Source: Loripinus fragilis (lineage: Eukaryota > Mollusca > Bivalvia > Lucinida > Lucinidae). Taken from it: 64,000 nucleotides of DNA. The notes beneath the pieces were generated by a model. It searched no databases and was not told where the DNA came from. It worked only from the letters and a program-made list of their open reading frames with translations. Within the stretch, counting starts at the first letter, position 1. Every line of letters begins with the position of its first letter. Positions 11,766-23,997 of the stretch are shown here, one piece after another. Location: the NCBI GenBank assembly GCA_964019695.1, contig OZ026520.1:26054130-26118129 (forward strand), in the 5' to 3' direction. A program made the position numbers and the translations under genes.

Positions 11766-11831
11766 GCGAGCAGCGAAGGCTCAGGCTAGTCTGCGCATAC
11801 GCCAAGACTCGCCTGAGCCTTCGCTGCTCGC
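11766..11831. repeat. Perfect 21-bp-arm inverted repeat
   Basis: Arms at 11766-11786 and 11811-11831 are perfect reverse complements (starting gcgagcagcgaaggctc), with a 24-bp loop that can itself pair through agtct/agact. The arms resemble the central palindrome of the MITEs at 32675, 42975 and 54811, so this is probably the core of another palindromic MITE rather than a gene. Confidence 0.85.
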
Positions 11832-11839
11832 ATACATAT

Positions 11840-12528
11840 AGTATAGATGTAGATGATGACTCTGACTAAAATTAAGACATCCAGGCTCGCCTGATGCACC
11901 GGCATGGGCGTGTATTTAAGGCATTTGCACATGCGACGCACATGCGATAATTACAACCATCTCGTGTACTGGCATATAATTATTGTTACTTTCACGTTAG
12001 AACAGACTGTTTTAAAATTCTGATCAAGGTACTCGCTGCATGTATGTAAGATTTAATTGAAGTTTCATTTTCTTTTGACAAAACTCACGGTTATTAATTA
12101 TGGCGTTGAATGAAACCAAACAGATATGATGGAAACATTTTCTTGAAAAGTCTGTAATCTTTATAAAATCACAATGTAACTGTTCTAACGCCCCCAAGCA
12201 TAACACGCACTGGAAGCGATACGCATCCAACCTACCCTGAAAAATGCATACATGCTACACGTTTCACAAAAAGAGCTCACATGCTCAGCTGCCACCTCTT
12301 TTGGTGCACACCTACACTTACTTTCTTACAACCAATATTTATCCAGTGATTAGTGTTGTAGTTATTCTTCGAATCAATAAATAGAACAGAACATGGCAGT
12401 TTAAAGGTTACACAAAGACCAGTGGCAGTTCAGCTGCCACCAAATTTTGTGTAAAATCTATACTTGTTTTACAGTGTGCACCTAAAAATGTGTATTTTTA
12501 AATGGAGAACAAGTTAACTGTTATGTTT
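11840..12528. other. No gene seen
   Basis: Intergenic DNA. The 68-codon minus ORF at 12024-12230 has no recognisable domain. Confidence 0.4.
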
Positions 12529-12540
12529 TATCTCGGACCC

Positions 12541-12688
12541 CATGGGAGCGCAGTGGCTCAGTGGTAGAGTGCTTGACTCGAGACCGAAGGGCCGCGGATT
12601 CGAGCCTCACCGGCGTCACTGCGTTGTGTCGTTGAGCAAGAACATTTATCCTAGCTGAGTACTGGTTCAGCCCAGGAAGACCCGTCCC
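12541..12688 (+). mobile_element. tRNA-derived SINE with 12-bp target duplication
   Basis: Contains a box-A-like tggctcagtgg and box-B-like ggattcgagcc, followed by the family's 'tgagcaag' and 'ctggttcagcccagga' blocks. The 12-bp TATCTCGGACCC stands directly on both sides (12529-12540 and 12689-12700), a target-site duplication from retroposition. There is no clear 3' tail, so the 3' end is shortened. Confidence 0.9.
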
Positions 12689-13133
12689 TATCTCGGACCC
12701 AGAAGCTGTAATTTTTAAACCCATTCCTAATTGGAAGAGTCTTGAGATGACTCGAATCGACAAAGGACTTCTTAGTTATTATGATTGGTTGGGTAACGGC
12801 TAAAAGTCTCAGTCAACAATATTTCAGTCATGTCGGGGTGAGAAAAGAAGAATATGATATATCAGGTGGCAAGTTAGAATCTAATTTGCCACCTTGACAT
12901 ACTTAAAGGCCCCAACCCCTCAAGTGAAGCAAAGCTTCATTCTGCCAACAAATCAAATATGACAGGACCATCTCCATGAAAGATGCAACAGAGAGTACAC
13001 CACGCTACCACCCAGCAAATTACCTCTAGGTTAAATCAGAAACGTTATTTGTAATGTACTTGCATGGAAACGAAGTGTGAAGAGGGCTCGTCATTGTTAT
13101 TATGTTTTTAAAAAGGTTTTACTCTGATTTCAG

Positions 13134-15808
13134 GTTGGTGGTTACCAGTGGGCGGAGCTGACTGCCCGGGCCAGAATCTCCAAGAACGGGCGTTTCGATG
13201 TTTCAACAATTTTAGTGCACAAAAGATTCATTTAGACAAGAGTGGAAGTAGACTATTTTCTGGAATAGATGTAGAAGTTCTTAGAATATTTTGTAGGTAA
13301 GTCGGCCTATAGTATATACATTAAAATAATTAATATTCCTCATCCCATTTCTCTGCTCTGTTTGCAAAAGTGTTAAAAGGCATCTTAACATAGAAAAGTT
13401 TCAGTTCGTTATGTATTGAACTGAACTTTATTATCTGCCATTCGCAGAATTATTTAAAGAAAAAAAAATTGGAATGGAATAGCTAAAAGTCTTAATGCTA
13501 CAGGTCGCCTCATGATTCTGTGTGTGTAGAAATTCTCCAGAGAATATTGTTCCGGAATATATTGAATTAAACAAGATCTTGTATGGTCTGTAAACTTTCG
13601 ACATTTACTAAATACACGCCTCCAGTGAGTTTTTAGAATAAGCAGACCGTCATAAATCTCGCGAAAACATCCAGCATAGTGTTACTGGTTGATACATACG
13701 TACAGAAAACCGCCAGACACACATGCGGATATGCAGATTGTTGGACGGACGGACGGACAAAAAGACAGACAGACGAACAGTAAGACAGACAGCCAAAATC
13801 TTGCGACACAAAAAAGCTATAGACACCCTAGTCGTGTTAAACCCGGATGTGTAATTAAAACAATGTATATCTAGAAAGTAAGTTCAAACTTTTTTCATTC
13901 GACTTGTACAGTAAAACCTGTCGACCACTCCCAAAAAAGACCACAAATTGGGTTTCAAGACTAATTATCGCTTAGTGCAGGTCAAATGTATTGTAGAATG
14001 CTCCAAGGGGAGCATTCTGCAAGACTTTCGGCCTTCATTAAGCTACCATTTCTCACTAAGATCTTTGCTTTGTCTATTTTTGAGTGTCAGTTTTACACAG
14101 GCTTTACTGTATACATGTGTTCAAGTTCATCGCCGTTATCCTGCTAAAATTTAGAGAAACGTGCAGTACAAGAAACTACCCGGCGTGGTAAGTATTAATG
14201 TCGAAACTTGGATATTCGTTAACGACTTCTTTCAGCCTCTATTCTTTCTTCAGTTAAGTACATAATTACTTATATAATGATATTTTGATGACTGTTGTGT
14301 CACGAACTTATTCTTCTAATTCGAAAACATAACCCACCTTTAATTTTGAGGAAAACAGAGATCAGTCAACAATCTTTGATAAAGAACGTTCACTGCTGTA
14401 CATTTATAATGACCTTTATGTGCAGTCTTTATACCCCAAATCGTAAAGTCCAAGATCAGCTTACGTATTCGCGCAACTTGATCAAGCTCTCTCTTGCTGC
14501 CAAAAGATCAGATTTCCCGTTCATTGACTTGCTAAAGATGTGAAATAAATGATCACCGGATCTTAAGTATTTCTTCTAATGACAATCATGCATCATCTCA
14601 TTTAAAGTTAAGGGCATGTCATATTCTACATGTAGCATGATGCTCAGACAAGCATGTCAGCTGTGCAGTGGGAACGCTTTAATTCTATCTTCACAATCCA
14701 GGAAAGATAACCACAAAACCAAAATTGTCAAAGGCATAGCAACAGTTAAGTACCATAGACCAATCGAAAAGTTCAGCGCGTTTCGCTGGCATTTGCGTGT
14801 ATGATAAATATTACAATGTTGAGACAGTTTCTACACAGTTTTTCACTCGTCGACATTGGCGTATGAACCCACCAGCGTCAACGTCGGACAGTGACAGCGT
14901 TCGAAGGCATTCGAGGAGGTGAGCGTGTCGATATCAAGTGAAATGCATAATTCATGTACGTATGTATATCGAGTGATTTCGTATATATCGAGTGACACCG
15001 GCGATATCGGCCTGAATGTTCCTCCGCTTTAATCGCACATTTTAATCATTAATCTCATACATTCTATTATTGAACTTTTAGGTCACTGTATCGCCACGTG
15101 GTATACAATGCCTCTGTCTCTTGTTAAACTAACGGAGATAGGAACCATTTGGGGGCGTGGCTAAATAGTGACCTAATATTAGAATAAAACTTATCATAAT
15201 GGTTGGCTCATATGTTTATCAAAGTTTATACCACCCTTACCAACTTTAGCAAGAAATGATGTGCAAGGTCTACACTGATGTAGGTGGTTTAAAATAACTA
15301 TACCATGCTTGTCCACCTGTACGTAAGATAATCCACTCGCTACAGCTCGTGGATTATCTCCATGTAAAGGCGGACAACCCATGGTATAACTTTTACGTGG
15401 CACGTACAATTATTTTATGCGATTAGTTTATGTGTTTCTTTTTCAGTTCCTATGTAGAAGCAGTAACTTGCATATCAACTTTACTGGAGCGGTGTCCAGA
15501 AGAACGCCACCGAGAAATAAAATTAGCTTTATTGAATTTTAATGGAATGGAAAAGGAGTTGTCTGACCTTTGTATGACTAATAATTTATACGAAAGTAAG
15601 TATTTTTCATTTTTATTCAAATTTTAAAAGAAATTTCTGTAAGTAAATAGTGGAGAATCTGATAAGACACCACGTTTGCGGCGTCTGATCTGGTTTTGCA
15701 CTGTTTGACGACGTCCCACAAAAAGGGCGCTATGCTTACATGTAAATGTATTTGGGTTAAAATACCATGGTCTTATTTAGGAATGTCATACATGAATAAC
15801 ACCGCCGC

Positions 15809-15892
<84 letters not shown>

Positions 15893-18800
15893 GAGAGAAA
15901 ACACATTTTAAGCAGATGATGATTTATAAAGTCACGAGTGACATGCATGACTGATAGTAATATGCTGGCTGGTTACATACATATTAATATTTTTGCAGTG
16001 GATGAATGCAGTAACCGTATACACACCTATAACATGTACAAGTTCAACTCCTTCCACGGATGTGTCCGTGACTCCTTCATAGCATACAATCAATACTGTG
16101 TTATGAAGAAGTAGGTCCTGTTTCCTATGAATGAGATGGACAATCGTTATTTTTCGTTATCAATAGAAAATTTTAGAATTTAAAAAAGGCCATTAGATGA
16201 CCTTGGTGTTTACCTTTGACATACCTTAAATATTGCCCCCTGGAACGTAAGCTTATTCTAGAACCTGTGTTGAAGTCGAAAGAAAACCATTTTCTTCAAT
16301 ACAAAAACCCCCAGTTTAAACTGTCAAGAAAACTATCTTTTTTAAAACGATGGCAGTGTCCAAAAGTTCAATGGGTGTCTCGTCAAATAGCATTGCCCGA
16401 TTTCTACATTTTGCTCTCAAACACATGAAACAGAGAGCTCAACCCAATTGCAACCCAATTGGTATATGCGATGAAGGCTATCAATTTGTAGGCGTGCGTA
16501 TAAATAAAATGCCTTATCAGAGTCCACATTTTTATACAAATAAAATTATTTAATTGTCATGAAATAAGACAGTAATAAATATCAAAATCAAATATATCTA
16601 AAATCTGAGTTCAAGTCCTATAAGCCAATGGAAGCTGCCATTTTGAATATTTAATGAACTTCCTGTAAATTTTGAGGTCCAGCGAAATTCCAGACTGCAT
16701 TGCAAACTGTACCCAATTATCAAAATCAAATAATATCAACAGAGGAATAATTCAACATGCAACGGAAGTTAAATGGGTACATGTAGCACTCAATAAATCA
16801 TTTTGTTTATGCTTATTTAACTACATGTTCATGTAGTAGACCTGTGTGGCATCACACAGCTTTAAAATGGCTACCTTCCATTCATTCAATTTGCTTTTAT
16901 CTGTGCTTGTCAAGAGTTTGTGTCATCTATTTTCAGTTTATGCCCAGTATATGACCTGTTTTCACGATAGGAGACAGAAATCAGACTGGTGTTTTGACAA
17001 CCGGTTGAATATATCAGTGAATGATCTCACCGAAGACGATTTATGTGGGTAAGTTTCTATATAGTGACTATTTAGAAAGTCAATCGAAAGATTGTGAATT
17101 TTCTGTCTACTTCAAGTCTATAAATCGAAAACCATTTGTAATATATAAATTCAATTAAGCATGCATATTGAATTGACCAGATCTGTTCGAAATTGAGTCA
17201 GTAATCCAAATGATTTCTTCTATTTTTTACTCAAAATTATGCTTGTCATCGGTAATTAAATAAAAAAGTCCTTGGAACATGCCAATTACTTAAAAGCATA
17301 TAAGATAATTAATGCAATTTTGTAGACAGACAAACACTTGCCTAATTTGAACATTTTTTCAGCTTTCAGTTCAACTGTTACCAACATCGACAATTAACTG
17401 AATATAGTGTTTGTCTCTGGACTGCATGTTCAAATGTTTATTACTCAAGGCTGAGAAGATTAAATATACTGTAGGGCTAAGGCTGTCTTGGCCATTTTAT
17501 GTATACTTTTTTTCAGTCGTATGCGGGAGGTAACTCTGTGTATAGAGAACAATATCAGACAAGAGTGTGGAGAGAAGGCGTCTGAGTTGGTTCATCTTCT
17601 AGTCAAACCTATGGTGAGGAGAAGCGGCTCCTGCACATATGACGTATATCATCAGGTACACGATGTAACATGTTAAATGTTTCAATTGTTAAATGTTTCA
17701 ATTGTAAAATGTTTCAATTGTAAAATGATTCAATTGTAAAATGATTCAATTGTAAAAAGTTTTAACTGTTAAATGTTTCACTTGTTAAATGTTTAAATCA
17801 ACTATCAGGCAATGCACCACAAACACAACAAAATGACCCGGCCCAGAAGTTTTTATATGTGTTTATGCTAAAATCATATGAGCATGGCATTTGTCTTGGT
17901 AATGGCAACATTTGTTGGCATTTTAGGCTTTATGACCAGTCTATGAACATTGCTTCATTAGATTGTACACTGATAATTATGAAGAATATAAATTATTATT
18001 CTATAAACTTGCAAGCAGTATGAAGACTCTGATCAGCCTTGGCACCAACCCTGTTACAACATATTCTTCCCAGCAAATGCAATGTGTGGGTAGCGTTTTC
18101 ATTAAGTACATGTATAACAAAAATACAAAAGCCCGGACCGAAGTGTCGTTAGTTGTTAAAAGCATTTATACCTTTGAGCCGGGCATGATCTAAACAGCAC
18201 TGTAATTTTCTCTTTCTGTCAAGTCTGGTCAGATTCTCCGCTGACCGCATATATCCTTAACTATTTATGCGTCATGCAATTTGTGCTATTTTTAAAAAAA
18301 AAAAACTTCCTACATGTACACAAGTGCACAATGCGCCAACTGTCTCCTTAAATATAAGCAACACATTAACGAATACTGTCCTTTTTTCGCCAGTGTCCCA
18401 CAGGCAGATGAAATACCCCAAATATTATAAAGAATGGGTGAACCAATTTTACGAAGCAGCATATTACCATTTTATGCTTACCATTTTTATGTTATTGTGT
18501 TAACCTGGTCGGGTCTAAAGTTATTTTGTTCATGCTCAGCTCAAATGAGCATGATTTTTTTTCTAATCACAAAATGTAAAATGCCAACACCAGAACAAAT
18601 GTCAATGTCTGCTCGAGACATAGCAGGAAATGTCCTCGTTTATTTGTACATATATTTTCTCATCTCGGTTGAGCATAAAACCCCGTTACCGTTTTATCAC
18701 ACCAGGGCCCAATTAACCCTTTGTATTCTAATGGGTTCTTCCTTCTGGTGTGATAATACAATAAACATGGGATATTCCATTGTACATATCGATGGGTGTC

Positions 18801-19252
18801 AGGTTATAATTTAAAACAAATATTGTATTTGTTTTGTCTGAAGATCTTTTTTACCTTTACAAACAGTGTAGACCCTGATGAAATGCAGCATTATGCTGCA
18901 TTTCATCTGGGTCTTCACTGTTTGCAAAAGTACTCGTTTAGGGATTTCCCTTATACAAAGGGTTAATACAATTAATGTAACATTGTAATATTGCTAGGTA
19001 TTTATCATCGTGTATGTATTGTAATTATTGTATCCTCATGGGCTTTATAGCCTATTGGAATGTTTAATAAACCTACATGTACTTTATACATTACAGAACA
19101 TCATGAGCACAGCGAAGGAAGAAACAGGAACTTCGAAGACAGCCAATAAACATGTTCATAAACCGCATAATTTATCTAGCAATCTCATTTCCAATCTTTA
19201 CTTTCTAGTGCTTTGTTTACAATTGACTATTTTACCTTATATATTTCGGTGA
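13134..19252 (+). CDS. Secreted cysteine-rich protein, probably GPI-anchored (5' incomplete)
   Basis: Six exons are seen: 13134-13296, 15447-15595, 15999-16110, 16937-17048, 17517-17655 and 19097-19252 (stop), each with AG before and, except the last, GT after. Exons 1-5 each encode exactly three cysteines. Exons 1-2 (RCFNN...FC; AVTC, ERC, DLC) resemble exons 4-5 (TCFHD...LC; TLCIENN, ECGEKASE, GSC), with similar spacing and the same entry phase, so the protein looks like a tandem repeat of a six-cysteine helical module. The style recalls DUF19/CPG4-type extracellular domains, but I cannot assign a family. The last exon ends in a polar S/N stretch and the hydrophobic tail LYFLVLCLQLTILPY, as in a GPI-attachment signal. 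The exon with the start codon and signal peptide lies upstream and is not identified. Exon 3 ends in phase 2 while exon 4 starts in phase 1, so one small exon or splice site is missing from this model. Confidence 0.75.
13909..14109. mobile_element. MITE, second copy of the CAGTAAAACCTG family
   Basis: Ends CAGTAAAACCTG and CAGGCTTTACTG, with TA on each side (13907-13908, 14110-14111). It is in inverse orientation to the copy at 593-787 (compare gcagaatgctc / gagcattctgc and the 'cattaagc' blocks). It sits in intron 1 of the cysteine-rich gene. Confidence 0.85.
15232..15400. repeat. Dispersed palindromic repeat (TATACCATG family), copy 1
   Basis: 'gatgtgcaaggtctacactg' is followed by an inverted pair 'ataccatg ... 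catggtataac' enclosing 'gataatccactcg / cgtggattatc'. A second copy in the same orientation is at 41033-41188. It lies in intron 1 of the cysteine-rich gene, just upstream of exon 2. Confidence 0.8.
15812..15890. repeat. (CA)n microsatellite
   Basis: Uninterrupted CA run of about 79 bp in intron 2 of the cysteine-rich gene. The His-Thr and Val-Cys ORFs over it are artefacts. Confidence 0.98.
17671..17800. repeat. 16-bp intronic minisatellite
   Basis: About eight diverged tandem units of 'atgtttcaattgtaaa', beginning about 15 bp after the donor of exon 5 of the cysteine-rich gene. Confidence 0.9.
18859..18927. mobile_element. GCAAACAGTG-family hairpin
   Basis: Near-perfect 69-bp palindrome: ACAAACAGTGTAGACCCTGA, then centre 'tgcagcattatgctgca', then the complementary arm ending CACTGTTTGC. 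The flanks ('ccctttgtat', 'acaaagggtt') also pair, so the mobile unit is probably longer. It lies in intron 5 of the cysteine-rich gene. Confidence 0.9.
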
Positions 19253-20260
19253 ATGCTATACATTGAACTTCAAAATAGGGTAAATTGTCTTTATACATAA
19301 AGGAGCTGTCATATATACATACATGTATGCAAATACATAAGTGCCTGAAGAAACAAAACATTTCCACAGATTGATCTTCTTCCAGGGAGCAGGAGGGGTG
19401 GGTGGACAGTAAGACTCTGATGACGATAATAATGATGATGATAATGGCAACAGTTTTGTGCTGAAAATGGCGTCTGTGGTTAATATCTGCTACATATACA
19501 AAATTGTATTTGATTATACTCCTGTCAACATTTATCACGGAAGCAATCTCCATGGACCCTTGCTCCATTTAATTTGCAGTGCAAGCATATGCTACCAAAG
19601 TACATGTACATCAGCGGATTTCAAGCCAAATGGTATACTGCGAGGAACTAGAAACTTAAGTTTTTTACATGGAAAGGTGGAATTTATGGAAACTTAAACA
19701 CCCTGAATTTAAACCCCCTCTTAGTATGACAGACATTGACGTTCAGGCTTTTTGATGCTATCATCAATAATTCTGTGAATTAAATTTGTTATATAAATGT
19801 TTAGGATATCAGATTTCATAAAAAAATCATGAATTTAAATTATTATTTAACATCCAGACATGTAAGAAAGACTTAGGTTTCTAGTTCCTATCAGTATATT
19901 TGTCAGGGATGGGGAGAAAGGGTTTAATTCCCTACAGTTCCACTCGTGCTACTGTAGCTGTCATTGTTAGCCCACATCCTGCCAAATATTTGTCCTTAAC
20001 ACGTCCTTTGCTTTCTATGGCTGCAGCATATATTCAAGTGCACTTCAGACTAGATTTGATCATGGATGCAAACACTATGATCCCTGATCGGACTGCTTCC
20101 TTAGTCTGAGCTGGGTCCATATTGTTTGCAATATAGTCTTCTTAAAATCAAAATTGTTTTATGTATTCTGTAGATCACAATGACATCTTTGATTAAATGT
20201 ACTGCATCGATCCTGGCAATGTACTAAACATTTAAACTACCATGTTGAAATAGCAATGCT
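19253..20260. other. 3' flank of the cysteine-rich gene, no further gene seen
   Basis: Downstream of the stop codon at 19250-19252. Contains a GATAAT-rich patch (about 19420-19445). ORFs up to 113 codons are present but none shows a recognisable domain. Confidence 0.4.
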
Positions 20261-20270
20261 TAACGAAGGT

Positions 20271-20320
20271 CGACCTTAACTTTAAGGAGACGTTGTAATT
20301 TTGGGCCCAGAAAACTATCA
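20271..20320. repeat. Dispersed repeat CCTTAACTTTAAGGA...GGGCCCAGA
   Basis: The motif 'ccttaactttaaggag' with 'gggcccaga' 20-odd bp further on recurs at 32603-32640 and, inverted, near 24538-24575, on the two sides of the TTAA-flanked element. It may be a terminus of another small element. Confidence 0.6.
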
Positions 20321-20439
20321 GTTATGTTGAGTCGACTCTTACCGAGAATGTGTTATGAATTTATATTCACTGTGCAGTTTACATGTTGCTAAGGGCTATT
20401 AATAGGCCTCGTCATGACAAAACCTGTCTTTGGATTTCC

Positions 20440-20610
20440 GATAAAGTGCGACTCAAACCAGTCTTTTTAACTACAGAGACTAGCTAGATAGTTGGAATTT
20501 CGCTTGTAGCAAGTCTAGATATCATACTTTCCAATAAGCGAATAACAAATGGGCTGACCAGACTGCGCAGATGCGCAAGGCTGGTCTGCGCCTTTGTTGT
20601 TCGCAAACCC
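20440..20610. repeat. Palindromic repeat with GACTGCGCAGATGCGCA core
   Basis: Centre 'ctgcgcagatgcgcaag' is flanked by complementary arms 'ctgaccaga / ctggtctg' and 'gcgaataacaa / ttgttgttcgc'. Similar cores occur in the MITEs at 32675, 42975 and 54811 and near 40799-40865, so it looks like a diverged relative. Confidence 0.6.
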
Positions 20611-20724
20611 CGAAAACAGGATTTCTTGCGTTGAGGCCCATTAATTTTGATTTTATAATAATGCTTATTAAAATTGTTATATTTTGTTAATTATAGTGTT
20701 TTATTGTTATTTTCGTACCAAATA

Positions 20725-22145
20725 AGTGACTATGACCAAGAAACACAACACCGTATCCCTCCTTTTGGCATCAATCCCTTTGTTTACCTGTACCTATTTA
20801 AATAATTTTGTTCATTTAAAACCTAGTCATATCTTGGATCTTTTTGATAAACTTATCTCACCAATTTTGAACTACGGGTCTGAAGTATGGGGTTTTGCTA
20901 AAGCAGATAACATTGAGCGTGTTCATTTACAGTTTTGCAAAAAACTCTTGTCTGTCAAACAGTGCACCCAGAATGACTTTGTATATGGAGAACTTGGTAG
21001 GTGCAGTCTTCAACTTACTCGTTATCGTAACATTATAAAATACTGGCTAAAAATTTTGCATTGTTCAGAAATTAAATATGTTAGGATAATTTACAACATG
21101 TTGTATAATGATTGCATAAACTTCCCCAATAAGGTAACTTGGGTAACGCTACTTCGCGATTTACTTGGTAATCTTGGTTTCATGGATGTTTGGCTGCAGC
21201 AAAGCGTTGGCGATAGAGTTCTATTTCTTAACTTGGTTAAACAACGATTAACAGATCAGTTTATTCAAAATTGGAATTCAAGGCTTAACGATTCAACCCG
21301 TGCTCTATTTTACAGGAACTTTTCATTTGGGTACAAAACTTATTTGGACTTTGTTTCTGTTGGTAAACACCGTTTTGCACTCTCCAGACTCAGATTATCT
21401 TCTCATCGTCTCGAAGTTGAAACTGGGAGATGGGCTAGGCCAAATGCAACTCCTTTTGAAGAGAGACGCTGCACTTCATGTCATTCATTGGAAGATGAGT
21501 TTCATTTTGTTTTAGAATGTTCTAGATATAACGATTTAAGGACCATATATATACCTAATTATTACAGAAGAAGGCCAAACATGTTTAAGCTGGTTGAGCT
21601 ATTTAAATCCGAAAGCAAGAAAACTCAGATAAACTTATCATTGTACGTATTCAAGGCTTTTAAAGTAAGGGAGCAATTTGTCTTTGGGTAAAATATCTTG
21701 GTATTGATCTATTTATAATCACTATCCACATTAATAATAATGATAACAATAATAAAAATAATAATAACAATTTGTTATTATTGTTTTTAGTATTGTTATT
21801 ATTCTGTTGTTGTGGTGCCTTCTCCACTGTCTATTTACATTTAAACTTGTATGCATCTTTCATGTATTTAAAAGCCAGTGACAATAATATACTGGCTTTA
21901 TATTGAAAGTGGCATTATCGCTTCTTTGTAAGCCTGAACATATAGATTAAATACCAAGGACCAAGATCAGTCTACACTTATATAGACTGTTTTCGGTCCT
22001 TGCTATTCGTGAGATAAGCTATTGAATATAATTGAATATAGTTGTGACATCAGTCCGCTGTCACTTTATTTGTTATATGTCTTATATGTTTTGTAACAGA
22101 TGGGCCGATTGGCCTAGTGTTTGATAATAAACTTCCAAACTTCCT
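20725..22145 (+). mobile_element. 5'-truncated non-LTR retrotransposon (LINE)
   Basis: Begins abruptly inside the C-terminal part of a reverse-transcriptase ORF and ends near the 'gataataaacttccaaac' sequence, after an AT-rich 3' region with TAATAA-type repeats. 5' truncation is the usual outcome of LINE insertion. No clear flanking duplication was identified, and the clade cannot be fixed without the polymerase motifs. Confidence 0.8.
20732..21691 (+). pseudogene. LINE reverse transcriptase, C-terminal remnant
   Basis: Open reading frame of about 319 codons. An N-terminal segment with SPILNYGSEVWGF is the conserved stretch found shortly after the polymerase palm in CR1/jockey-like LINE proteins. 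Near the C-terminus, CTSCHSLEDEFHFVLEC is the typical cysteine/histidine knuckle-like end. The catalytic FADD region and the endonuclease are missing because of 5' truncation. The frame has no internal stop, so the insertion looks fairly recent, but it cannot encode an active enzyme. The first in-frame ATG is at 20732. Confidence 0.85.
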
Positions 22146-23974
22146 GTAACTATGGCAAAAAGTGCATAATGCATCAGGATCTGCACCATTTGCTACGATA
22201 TAAACAATCTTAAGGGACTAAAGTACATCTAAATGTGGAAATTCTAACCTGTGACCCTTGATATGTACAATTGACCATCCCAAATGGGACAAGCAAATTC
22301 GACAACGAAATGATATCCCTCGCAAAAATTATGAAATTTACACTACCTCAATATCTCATGTATGACCAGAGCCACTTTGACCAAATTGCAAGAGTCACAC
22401 CATAACATAGTGATGCATATTCATTATATCTCTAGCAGTTTGGTTCATTATTTACTAAATTCTAGTTCATATCAAGTCGAAATTCTCTAAAATATTAAAA
22501 ACAAATCAGGGATAATAACTCGTTTCAGGAAGAACATTCTGACAAATGTTAAAATGCACCACCACAAACTTGCAATACATATTCATTATGTTCATCCATT
22601 ATAGTGTTATGACTCTGAAAACACAAATTCATCAGAATTTAAGCAAGTAAAGGGCACTGATTCCTAAGCTGATGAAATTGCTAAAGTACCACCACACCAT
22701 GGTGATACATATTTAGTTCATTTTGTATGAAAATCCATCCATACCTGACAAAGTAATGGCTGTTAGTGGACCAATTCATTGAAATTAAAGCAATGAAAGG
22801 GCAATTGTTCCTGTAATCTAAGGATATGAAATTCTATTGAAACTTCATGCATATCACCCACTTCGTATTAAGGTAAGTTTCATGAAATTGCATCCATTGG
22901 TTTCTAAGTTATGGCTCTGACTGGACTAAATCATTGATCTTAGTGCGATCAAAAAGCAATAACATCTGTACAACTGATGACATACTCACGAAACTTCACA
23001 TGCATGATCACATCATGGTCATATACATCCATTATAAGTTTGAGGAAATTCCATTTATTGCATACTAAGTTATGGCTGAGAACAGGGCACAATTCAAAGA
23101 CATTTAGATAATCAAAGGTCAATAACTCCCCTATTACTTAAGACATATTGACGCAACTTCATGTACATTACCATTCTCTTGTTATATATACTCTGAATAA
23201 GATTCATGAAATTCCATTTATTGGTTACTAAGTCATGGCTCCGAATGGACAAATTCATTGGTATAAGTGCGATCAAAGGGCAATAACTTCTCTACAACTG
23301 ATAACGTCCTCATGAGATAACATGTGCTTCGCCACACCATGGTCAAATATACTTAGTATACGTTACATGAAATTTCATTGGTCACTTACTAAGTTATGTC
23401 TGAGGAAAAACAATTAATTGGGTTTCAAGCCATCGAAGGGCAATAACTCCGCTATTACAATATATGACAATACCACACCATGGTAATATAAATATAAGTT
23501 TTATGCAAATCTATCGATTTATTACTTAACTTTGGCTCTGAATGTACAAATTCATTTCTATTAAGGCAATCAAAGGGCAATGACTCCTCAACAACTGATG
23601 CTATCCTCACCACGACACTTCACATGCATCATCACATCATCAGGTTATATATAATTATTATAAGTTTAGGGAAATTCCATTTATTGCTTACTAAATTACG
23701 GCTGAGAACATGGCATAAATCAAAGACATTAAGATAACCAAAGGTCAATAACTCCCCTATTACTTAAGACATCCTGACGCAACTTCATGTACATTACCAT
23801 TCTCTTGTTATATATACTCTGAATAAGATTCATGAAATTCCATCTATTGGTTACTAAGTTATGGCTCTGAATGTACAAATTCATTGGTATAAGGGCGATT
23901 AAAGGGCAATAACTTCTCTACAACTGATAACGTCCTCATGATATAACACGCGCATCACCACACCAGGGTCATAT
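22146..23974. repeat. Diverged tandem-repeat domain, left part (about 150-bp units)
   Basis: Repeated blocks of 'ttactaagttatggctctga', 'caaattcattg', 'aaagggcaataactcc', 'acttcatgcatcaccaca' and 'ggtcatatatac' recur about every 150-160 bp. A higher-order period of about 623 bp is visible: 'cttcatgtacattaccattc' at 23158 recurs at 23781. The domain breaks at 23975 and resumes at 33455. Confidence 0.85.
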
Positions 23975-23997
23975 TAAAGCACCATTCTCACTGTGCC

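Noticed and set aside
15696..15948. ORFs with long HT or VC repeats
   Set aside because: Translation of the (CA)n microsatellite inside an intron.
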